Assembly (NCBI RefSeq): GCF_000092205.1
Contig: NC_014216.1
Location: forward strand, 2,237,742 to 2,301,741
DNA length: 64,000 nt
Direction of reading: 5' to 3'
Source: Desulfurivibrio alkaliphilus AHT 2
Lineage (GTDB): Bacteria > Desulfobacterota > Desulfobulbia > Desulfobulbales > Desulfurivibrionaceae
Position numbers and translations under genes: made by a program. Below the pieces are notes generated by a model. The model searched no databases, had not been told where the DNA came from, and worked only from the letters and a program-made list of their open reading frames with translations. Positions 10,099-18,139 of this stretch are shown piece after piece. Numbering within the stretch: the first letter of the stretch is position 1; the number at the start of each line of letters is the position of its first letter.

Positions 10099-10126
10099 AC
10101 CAGTCCCTCCCCAAGACTTTGCTCAA

Positions 10127-10181
10127 CGTAAGCGAACAGCCCGTAATACCTGTAGGTTAGTGCCCCTGGTGGAACGGTTAC
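10127..10181. repeat. intergenic repeat shared with the fliK-kinase gap
   Basis: Plus strand GTAAGCGAAC (10128-10137) and GAACGGTTAC (10172-10181) form imperfect arms that include the HD-gene stop. The inner part (GCCCGT, then TTAGTGCCCCTGGTG) recurs on the minus strand at 40264-40299 inside the segment between fliK-like and kinase genes. The 15-mer from 10127 is also found at 47374-47388. Confidence 0.55.
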
Positions 10182-10726
10182 TGCTCAACAACCAGGCAGT
10201 CGGCCAGTTCTTCCGGGGCCATGGGCAGGCGGGCAAAGAGGTTATTTTCCAGCCGGCGGCAGAGGGCAAAATTTTGCCGGATCAGTTCCTGGCGCGCCGG
10301 GTCCCGGGGGGCATAGCGGCGAATCACATCATCCCGGCGCTCCTCCAGGCTTACCAGCCGGTCGTGGTTGACCCGCTTGTCGGCATAAAAAACAATCTCC
10401 CGCTCTCCGCAGCGGCCGTTGAATCCATCATGTAAATGCACATGTTCCGCCACCAGCGGGGCCAACTCTTCGTAGCCATGCTCCCGGCAGATCTCTGCCC
10501 CGAGTTCGGCGTGGGAACAATCGCCATCAAAACACAAGGCTTTGGCGATATCGTGCAACAGCGCCCCGGCCACCGCCAGATCAACCCGCACCGGTTCGCC
10601 CTGATCCGCCAACCCCTGGGCCAGGCATTCCGCAACCCGGGCCACCAGCAGGGAATGGGCCCGGATATGGGCCGGCATCCGGTAGTGGTCCATTAAGCGT
10701 AAGCAGTCGGCCTGACTGGGAATCAT
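10178..10726 (-). CDS. HD-domain phosphohydrolase inside the haem cluster
   Basis: About 182 residues with an HD metal-dependent hydrolase fold: a His in RAHSLLVARVAE, the HD pair in GALLHDIAKA, and a later His in LVAEHVHLHDG. Such proteins usually cleave phosphate esters or nucleotides; the substrate is unknown. The ATG at 10726 is preferred because GGAAAG lies eight bases upstream; a GTG at 10774 would extend the protein by 16 residues. It lies between hemE (about 50 bases upstream) and hemH (79 bases downstream) on the same strand. The context suggests co-expression but not a role in haem chemistry. Confidence 0.85.
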   Translation of the reverse strand: MIPSQADCLRLMDHYRMPAHIRAHSLLVARVAECLAQGLADQGEPVRVDLAVAGALLHDIAKALCFDGDCSHAELGAEICREHGYEELAPLVAEHVHLHDGFNGRCGEREIVFYADKRVNHDRLVSLEERRDDVIRRYAPRDPARQELIRQNFALCRRLENNLFARLPMAPEELADCLVVEQ

Positions 10727-10777
10727 AGTGGCAACTTTCCAGCTGATCACGGGGTCCAAGGGGCATCCAGCCACCGC

Positions 10778-11815
10778 TTAAGCACGACGGCTTAAGCGGT
10801 GCACCGCGTCCACCATGAACTTGGCCTGCTCCGGCGGAATCTCAGGCAAAATGCCGTGGCCCAAGTTGAAGATATGCCCATCGGCGGCTTTGCCCTGCTC
10901 CAGGATCCGGGCCACCCGTTCTTCCAGCTTGTCGTGGGGCAACAGCAGGGCGCAGGGGTCCAGGTTACCTTGCAGGGCAATACCGGGACCGACGATTTTC
11001 GCCGCCTCATCCAGGTTGATCCGCCAGTCCAGCCCCAGCACGTCGGCCCCCACGGTCTTGCTCTGCTCCAGCAGGGTGGCGCCGTTGTTGGCGAAATAGA
11101 TCAGGGGAACATCAACCCCGCTTTCCTTCAAGGCGCTGATGATCCGCTTGACATAGGGCAGAGCAAATTCGGCGAAATCCCGGGGGGCCAGGACACCGGC
11201 CCAGGAATCGAAGATCTGCAGCGCCTGGGCCCCGGCCGCCGCCTGAGCCTTGAGATAGAGGATGGTGCTCTCGGTGATCTTATCCAGCAGCCGGCCGTAC
11301 AACTCCGGGGCGGTGTACATCATCTTCTTGGTCAAAAAGAAGTTTTTGCTGGAGCCACCCTCGATCATGTAAGTAGCGTTGGTAAACGGCGCCCCGGCAA
11401 AGCCGATCAGCGGCACTTTATTGGCCAGCTCCTTGCGCAGCAGGCGGATGGCGGCCATCACATAGCCCAGCTTGTCCTCGGGGTCAGGTACGATCAGGCG
11501 ATCCACCGCCGCCTGATCCCTTACCGGCTCGGGAAAAACCGGGCCGCGGTTTTCATGAAACTCCAGGGGGGCCCCCATGGCCTCGGGGATCACCAGGATA
11601 TCGGAAAATAAAATGGCGGCATCCACCCCGATCAGATCAACCGGCTGGATGGTCACCTCGGCAGCGGCCTCCGGGGTTTTGCACATATCCAGGAAGGTGT
11701 ATTTGCTGCGCACGGTATGATATTCCGGCAGGTAACGGCCGGCCTGGCGCATCATCCACACGGGAGTGTAATCAACGGGTTCGCCCCGGCAGGCTTGCAA
11801 GAAAGTGGTGTTCAT
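10778..11815 (-). CDS. hemE: uroporphyrinogen decarboxylase
   Basis: Removes the four acetate carboxyls of uroporphyrinogen III to give coproporphyrinogen III. The 345-residue protein shows the N-terminal signature PVWMMRQAGRYLPEYHTVR (substrate-binding arginines), then GAPFTNATYMIEGGSSKNF and the C-terminal INLGHGILPEIPPE motif, here FNLGHGILPE. Start ATG at 11815. It is the second gene of the leftward haem cluster. Its presence means the classical route through coproporphyrinogen operates, not only the sirohaem-based Ahb route. Confidence 0.97.
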   Translation of the reverse strand: MNTTFLQACRGEPVDYTPVWMMRQAGRYLPEYHTVRSKYTFLDMCKTPEAAAEVTIQPVDLIGVDAAILFSDILVIPEAMGAPLEFHENRGPVFPEPVRDQAAVDRLIVPDPEDKLGYVMAAIRLLRKELANKVPLIGFAGAPFTNATYMIEGGSSKNFFLTKKMMYTAPELYGRLLDKITESTILYLKAQAAAGAQALQIFDSWAGVLAPRDFAEFALPYVKRIISALKESGVDVPLIYFANNGATLLEQSKTVGADVLGLDWRINLDEAAKIVGPGIALQGNLDPCALLLPHDKLEERVARILEQGKAADGHIFNLGHGILPEIPPEQAKFMVDAVHRLSRRA

Positions 11816-11902
11816 AAGGGATTCCTGTTTTTTGAGGTTGGCGGTTTAGGGCGGGAATGCGTTAATCTTCAGCGTTCCGCTGTCAAAATAAGCTGTCTTG
11901 GT

Positions 11903-12970
11903 TTACTTACCCGCCGCCAACTTGAGCGGCTGATGACTGCAGAAAGGTTCCTCTGCCAGGTAGTCGCCGCTGACCGCATAGGCCCGGGCCCGGCAGCCGC
12001 CGCAAACGTTAACGTACTCGCAGGAGCCGCAGCGCCCGCGGTAGCCTTTGAAATCGCGCATTTCCTTGAACAGCTGGGAGTTTTCCCAAACATCCTTGAA
12101 TGACTGCTGGCGCAGGTTGCCGGCGGCCAAAGGGAAATAGCTGCAGGGCAGGACGTTGCCATCCACGTCGATAAGGGCGATCAGCTGACCGGCCAGGCAG
12201 CCTTTGGAGCCGCCGGTGGAAAACTGCAGAGTGCGCTGCTGAAACTTTTCCCCTTCTTCCTTGGCTTTTTGCCGCACCACCCGGTAATAGTGAGGGGCGC
12301 AGGTGGGCCTTACCAGCAGGTCATCTTCCTGCTTTTCCATCTGGTAATGCCACTCCAGCAGTTCTTCATATTCTTCCGGGCTGATCAGCTCGGCCATGAT
12401 ATCCTCACCCCGGCCGGTGGGCACGATCATGAACATGTACCAGGCCTTGGCCCCAAGCTCTTTGGCCAGCCGGTAAACCTTGGGGATCTCCGCCTGGTTG
12501 CGCTTGGTAAAAGAAGAGTTGATCAGGAAAGGAATGTCATGCTCCTTGAAAAGCCGGGCGGCATTGATGGTACCGTCAAAGGCCCCGGGCTGGTTACGGA
12601 AGTTGTCGTGCACCGTGGCATCGGCCCCATCGAGACTGAGGGAAACCATACGGATGCCCGCCTCTTTCAGCCGCCGGCAGACCTGCTCGTTAACCAGGGT
12701 GCCGTTGGTGGCCAGGCACATCCGCAGCCCCTTGCCGGTTCCGTAGGCAGCGATCTCGAACACGTCATCGCGCAGCAGCGGCTCGCCGCCGGAGAGCACC
12801 ACCACCGGCGAGGCGTAGGAGGCGATATCATCCAGGATACGCTTGGCCTCGTCAAAACTGAAATCGGGGTGCTCCTTGGCCTCCAGTTCAGAAGAGGAGC
12901 GACAGTGCACACAGTTGAGATTGCAGCGCCGGGTAATCTCCCAGGCCAGCCATTTGGGGTCGAATTCCAT
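11903..12970 (-). CDS. radical SAM/SPASM protein, AhbD-like haem synthase
   Basis: A 355-residue radical SAM enzyme with the 4Fe-4S triad Cys16-x3-Cys20-x2-Cys23 in [11 protein letters not shown] and the SAM-binding GGEPLL. A SPASM-type C-terminus follows ([11 protein letters not shown], then [17 protein letters not shown]). The start [17 protein letters not shown] and the GGCRARA ending fit the AhbD/NirJ group, which oxidatively decarboxylates iron-coproporphyrin III to haem in anaerobes. AhbC proteins normally start differently (MIGISKLYCG). It is the first gene of the cluster with hemE and hemH. Assignment to AhbD is by motif memory and neighbourhood; a peptide-modifying SPASM enzyme remains possible. 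Confidence 0.72.
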   Translation of the reverse strand: MEFDPKWLAWEITRRCNLNCVHCRSSSELEAKEHPDFSFDEAKRILDDIASYASPVVVLSGGEPLLRDDVFEIAAYGTGKGLRMCLATNGTLVNEQVCRRLKEAGIRMVSLSLDGADATVHDNFRNQPGAFDGTINAARLFKEHDIPFLINSSFTKRNQAEIPKVYRLAKELGAKAWYMFMIVPTGRGEDIMAELISPEEYEELLEWHYQMEKQEDDLLVRPTCAPHYYRVVRQKAKEEGEKFQQRTLQFSTGGSKGCLAGQLIALIDVDGNVLPCSYFPLAAGNLRQQSFKDVWENSQLFKEMRDFKGYRGRCGSCEYVNVCGGCRARAYAVSGDYLAEEPFCSHQPLKLAAGK

Positions 12971-13036
12971 GGGGTTGATTCCTTGATGAACGACTACGTT
13001 TCAGGTTGGCCGCCGGTGGCCGACGACAACAATAAA

Positions 13037-13054
13037 CTAAATATGCAAATTTAG
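13037..13054. promoter_or_regulatory. candidate operator between the haem cluster and nadE
   Basis: A perfect inverted repeat CTAAAT-N6-ATTTAG lies in the divergent intergenic region. On the minus strand it follows a TTGCAA-N16-TAAATT promoter-like pattern that would drive the ahbD-like gene. Pattern only. Confidence 0.3.
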
Positions 13055-13142
13055 CCGTTCACCAGGATTTTGCAAGAAAAATGAGAAATTTGCCACGCTC
13101 TCCAGACTGGCCGGGGGCGACAAACTGTGCTATGCTGCCGGC

Positions 13143-14852
13143 ATGAAACTGGCCCTGATACAAATCAATCCGCGAATCGGCGACTTCCGGCACAACACCG
13201 AGGTTATTATCGATCGCTGCCGCCGAGCCGCCAACCTGGGTTGCGAACTGGCGGTGCTGCCGGAACTGGCGATCAGCGGCTACCCACCCGAGGACCTGCT
13301 GGAAAGGCCGGACTTTTTGGCCCACCACCAGCGGGCCCTGGAACGACTGCTCAAAGAGATCCGGGGCATCGGGGTGCTCTGCGGCGCCATTATCCCCAAC
13401 CCGGCGCCCACCGGCAAGCCGCTGCACAACGCGGCCCTGCTTTTTGCCGACGGGGAGATACTGGCCACCACCACCAAACGCCTGCTGCCCACTTACGACG
13501 TTTTTGGCGAAAGCCGATATTTTGAACCTGGTCCGCCGGGAAAAATTATTGAATTTCAAGGGTTGCGCCTGGCCATTACCATCTGCGAAGATGTCTGGAA
13601 CCACGTTATCTTTACTCCCCACAGGCCTTATCATCATGACCCGGTGGCGGAACTGCTGGGGCCTCCCGCTGCCCGCTCCGGCAATACACCGGCCCCGGCG
13701 GACCTGCTGGTCAATATCGCCGCTTCGCCTTTTGAAAGCGGCAAAACGGCCCGGCGGGAACAAATTTTTCAAACCATCAGCCGCCGCTACCAAATACCGC
13801 TGGTCTTTGTCAACCAGGTGGGCGGCCAGGACTCCCTGATTTTCGACGGCGACAGCCTGGCTTACAACACTGACGGCCGGGTGATTTGCCGGGCGGCCAG
13901 GTTCCAGGAAGACCTGACGGTGTTTGCCCTGCCGCAAGCCAGCGGCCCCGGTGAAGAAACAGCACCATCCGCCGGCGCCAACTTACCCGGCGCCGACCAC
14001 GACCTGGAAGCCGCCGAGATTCTGGCCGCCCTGGTGCTGGGCACCGGCGATTTTGTCCGCAAGTGCGGCTTTTCTCAGACAATTCTCGGCCTTTCTGGGG
14101 GTCTGGACTCGGCCCTGACGGCGGTGATCGCCGCCCAGGCCCTGGGGCCGGCCAAGGTGCTGGGGCTGGCTTTACCGTCGGCTTACTCGGCCCCCGCCAG
14201 CCAGGAGGATGCCCGAGCCCTGGCGGCTAACCTGGGCCTGGCCTACGAGGTGCTGCCCATCGACCAGGTGCTGGCCGCTTACCGCCCGGCCCTGGCCCCG
14301 CTTTTGGGCGACCAGAGCTGGCCCGGGCTGGTGGAGCAAAACCTGCAAGCCCGCATCCGGGGCAATTTGCTGATGGCGGAAAGCAACCGCAGCGGCCGGC
14401 TGCTGCTGAACACCGGCAACAAGTCGGAACTGGCGGTGGGTTACTGTACCCTTTACGGCGACATGTGCGGCGCCCTGGCGGTGCTTGCCGACGTGCCCAA
14501 AACCATGGTCTACCGCCTGGCCAAGCTGGTCAACCGGGAAGAAGAAATCATCCCCCGGCGCACCATCGAGCGCCCGCCCAGCGCCGAACTGGCCCCGGGG
14601 CAGCGGGATGACGACGAACTGCCGCCGTACGAGGTACTGGACCCCATCCTGCAGGCCTACCTGGAAGAGCAGCTTGAGGCGGCGGCCATTATCCAGCGGG
14701 GGTACCCCGCGACCGTGGTCAATGAGGTGATTGAGCGCATCCACCGCAATGAGCACAAACGGCGGCAGGCCCCGCCGGGGTTGAAAATCAGCGGCAAGGC
14801 CTTCGGGGCCGGCCGCCTTTACCCCCTGACCGCCAACTATCAACCATCATAG
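13143..14852 (+). CDS. nadE: glutamine-dependent NAD+ synthetase
   Basis: Last step of NAD biosynthesis: amidates deamido-NAD with ammonia from glutamine. Two domains are visible. The N-terminal nitrilase-type glutaminase has catalytic Glu41 (VLPELAISGY), a Lys in TTKRLLPTYDVFGE and a Cys in ITICEDVW. The C-terminal ATP-pyrophosphatase domain has the P-loop GLSGGLDSAL. The motifs STGNKSE (here NTGNKSELAVGYCTLYGD) and HKRRQAPPG are typical. Length (569) fits the two-domain bacterial form. It is followed by hisD after 25 bases. Confidence 0.96.
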   Translation: MKLALIQINPRIGDFRHNTEVIIDRCRRAANLGCELAVLPELAISGYPPEDLLERPDFLAHHQRALERLLKEIRGIGVLCGAIIPNPAPTGKPLHNAALLFADGEILATTTKRLLPTYDVFGESRYFEPGPPGKIIEFQGLRLAITICEDVWNHVIFTPHRPYHHDPVAELLGPPAARSGNTPAPADLLVNIAASPFESGKTARREQIFQTISRRYQIPLVFVNQVGGQDSLIFDGDSLAYNTDGRVICRAARFQEDLTVFALPQASGPGEETAPSAGANLPGADHDLEAAEILAALVLGTGDFVRKCGFSQTILGLSGGLDSALTAVIAAQALGPAKVLGLALPSAYSAPASQEDARALAANLGLAYEVLPIDQVLAAYRPALAPLLGDQSWPGLVEQNLQARIRGNLLMAESNRSGRLLLNTGNKSELAVGYCTLYGDMCGALAVLADVPKTMVYRLAKLVNREEEIIPRRTIERPPSAELAPGQRDDDELPPYEVLDPILQAYLEEQLEAAAIIQRGYPATVVNEVIERIHRNEHKRRQAPPGLKISGKAFGAGRLYPLTANYQPS

Positions 14853-14877
14853 ATAAAGATCTCGACGAGGAAAGACC

Positions 14878-16177
<1,300 letters not shown>

Positions 16178-16179
<2 letters not shown>

Positions 16180-16284
16180 AAACGTGGAGCAGCACCGCAT
16201 CTTCGGGCGATCAGCCAGGCTTACGTACAGGAGTACGCTGCGCCTGGCTGCTTGCCCGAACCTGCGGCACTGCTCCACGTTTTC
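16178..16284 (+). repeat. 107-bp palindromic element E1 (behind hisD)
   Basis: The 15-bp outer arms (16178-16192 and 16270-16284) are perfectly complementary. The inner halves pair with small internal loops at fixed positions, and the tip is GTAC-AGGA-GTAC. Left core CAGCACCGCATCTTCGGGCG and right core GCCCGAACCTGCGGCACTG recur in three other long copies. The right arm ends GTTTTC, so the hairpin may also act as terminator for hisD. Confidence 0.9.
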
Positions 16285-16366
16285 CCCCTGTTGAAGGTTG
16301 TTTTGAGTGCGGCTCTTACCGGGCGGGGGAGGACAGAGCAACATGAAACTCGCATGCAGCTTGGAC

Positions 16367-16497
16367 GGGGGCCGCGGAAACCGGTAGCGGCGGGTTTGGC
16401 GGCGGCCGGGCACATGGACGTGCAGGAGGCCGACGCCACCTCGGAGGCGGGCAGGATGCCCGCCGAGAATGAGCCGCTACCGGTTTCCGCGGCCCCC
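16367..16497. repeat. 131-bp MITE-like palindrome with 24-bp perfect arms
   Basis: The arm at 16367-16390 (starts GGGGGCCGCGG) is the exact complement of 16474-16497. The 83-bp interior holds further hairpins: GCAC-N6-GTGC and a strong GGCGGGC-AGGAT-GCCCGCC. No open frame and no second copy in the window. Together with E1 it fills the 386-base gap 16180-16565. Confidence 0.8.
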
Positions 16498-16565
16498 ACC
16501 CCCTGGCCACAACCAAGTAACTTAGTGCTACAATATTTAACGACAAACTCTATTATTTCTACCGA

Positions 16566-17486
16566 ATGCTGCCGATGATCCGTTTTGACAGCTCACGATT
16601 GCGCAAAATGCCCGGCTGGCTGCTGGCCGTTTTTTTGTTGCCGGTGGCTTTGCTTTTGGGCTGGCTTTTGCTGGCGAGGGTGGATTTTCTTTATCCCGTC
16701 TGGTACCGGGTGCTGACCATTGAGGACCATATCGCCCATTATGCGCCGCAGAACCAGCAAGGTCGGGCGGATTTCGTGGAGACTACGCCGACGGAGCACC
16801 GCCGGCTTTTTGGGTTGATTGTCCGGGCCATCGAAGGCCGGGGCGAGCCGCTGGACGAGGCGGTGTACCATGATGCCGCCGGGCGGGAGTTGGGGAAATT
16901 TCTGCGGGCCGAGGAGGTGGGGCACCTGAAAGATGTGGAACGGCTGGTGGCCGTGCTGACCGCCGCCGGCTGGTGGTTTACGGCGGCGGCCGGGTTGCTG
17001 GTGATGCTGCTGTGGTGGCGACAGTTGCCCTTGCCGCCGCCGGCCGGGGTGGCGCTGATGTGGCTGCTGCTGCTGGGCGTCGGCGGGATGATTTTATGGT
17101 GGCAGGGGCCGCAAACGGTCTTCGACCAGTTGCACGAGTGGGTTTTTCCGCCCGATTACCCCTGGTTTTTTTACTACCAGGACTCGCTGATGACCACCAC
17201 CATGAAGGCCCCCCAGATCTTTGCCGCCATCGCCGCCCTCTGGACCGCCCTGGCCCTGCTCTTTTACGCCCTGCTGTACATCGGCGCCCGCCGGTTGCTG
17301 GCCCGCTCGCCCAAGGCTGATCCCGGCAAAAAAATAAGCGCTGGCCAGGCGGCGCAAAAAGCGGTGCCCGGTGAGCGCTTGAATAAAAAAACCGCCGATG
17401 AGGACGGTTCCGGCACCCCCGGCAAAGCGGCTCGGACCCGGCGGCAAAAGAAAAAGCCCCGAGCCCGGCGCCCTCGACGGGGATGA
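16566..17486 (+). CDS. Lit/DUF1461-like integral membrane protein
   Basis: A 306-residue membrane protein with about four hydrophobic helices (near residues 17-36, 130-148, 157-174, 217-238). Between helices 1 and 2 are EDHIAHYAPQN and AEEVGHLKDVERLV. Between helices 3 and 4 is a His-containing region FDQLHEWVFPPDYPWFFYYQDSL. This layout fits the DUF1461 family, whose studied member Lit moves an acyl chain within lipoproteins of Firmicutes; a similar role here is only inference. The last 60 residues are strongly basic (RRQKKKPRARRPRRG) and look cytoplasmic or nucleic-acid binding. The ATG at 16566 has no clear ribosome site; the ATG at 16575 is an alternative. Confidence 0.6.
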   Translation: MLPMIRFDSSRLRKMPGWLLAVFLLPVALLLGWLLLARVDFLYPVWYRVLTIEDHIAHYAPQNQQGRADFVETTPTEHRRLFGLIVRAIEGRGEPLDEAVYHDAAGRELGKFLRAEEVGHLKDVERLVAVLTAAGWWFTAAAGLLVMLLWWRQLPLPPPAGVALMWLLLLGVGGMILWWQGPQTVFDQLHEWVFPPDYPWFFYYQDSLMTTTMKAPQIFAAIAALWTALALLFYALLYIGARRLLARSPKADPGKKISAGQAAQKAVPGERLNKKTADEDGSGTPGKAARTRRQKKKPRARRPRRG

Positions 17487-17502
17487 ATTAATTGCGATTC
17501 GC

Positions 17503-17808
17503 TTACGACAGCGACCGATCGGAAATCAGGGTCTGCAGCATGCGCTCGGCCACGGCCTCGGCATCTACCCGATATTCACCCCGCTCGATCTGGCCCTTCA
17601 AGGCCTGAATCTTTTCCATGCGGACCTCCGGAGTCTGGGCCAGTACTTCCTTGACCCGCTGAATATCCTGGGTCCCGGCGGAGAGGTTGACCTTGTCGGA
17701 CCCCTGCGCAGCTCCGGCGGGCTCCTTGGCGGCCGCTGCCGGTTCGTTGCGCTTGACCTGCTGCACCTTGTCGGTCTTTAACTGGGGAAAGATATTTGTC
17801 AGCTTCAT
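17503..17808 (-). CDS. flgM: anti-sigma-28 factor FlgM
   Basis: Negative regulator that holds flagellar sigma factor FliA until the hook is finished and FlgM is exported. The 101-residue protein has the family layout: a disordered N-terminus rich in Ala/Lys, then SDKVNLSAGTQDIQRVKE and VRMEKIQALKGQIERGEYRVD followed by AEAVAERML. GGGAG lies before the ATG. It faces the DUF1461-like gene tail to tail, 16 bases apart, and no flagellar structural genes are adjacent. Confidence 0.9.
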   Translation of the reverse strand: MKLTNIFPQLKTDKVQQVKRNEPAAAAKEPAGAAQGSDKVNLSAGTQDIQRVKEVLAQTPEVRMEKIQALKGQIERGEYRVDAEAVAERMLQTLISDRSLS

Positions 17809-18139
17809 GGTCCCTGCTCCCGGGGCACCCGCCGCGACGACCCCCGCCGCCGCGTGGATTTCCGTGCTTATGACAGCCTCCGTGCCGCCACCTTATAATC
17901 AGCCGGTACCGGCCAAGAGTGCCGCCGGCTGTTGATCAGTAAATCTTGCTCGTCAAATTAATATTCGTCAGTCACCCACCATGCACCTCAAAACGCCGGA
18001 TGCATTCAAAAGGCCGTTGGGTTGTCTTTAATTCAGGCTGTGTACTAACATATCGGACCAGTCAGGGCAAACTTTAAACTATTTTAACGGCACGGCTCAA
18101 CATTTACAAGATTGACCGCGCCTGGTATGATCGCCGGCC
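17809..18139. other. 331-base divergent intergenic region between flgM and polA
   Basis: No gene found. It is AT-richer than its neighbours and must hold both promoters. A weak polA candidate is TTGTCT (18022-18027) with TAACAT (18046-18051) at 18-base spacing. I saw no convincing sigma-28 or sigma-54 site for flgM. Confidence 0.4.
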
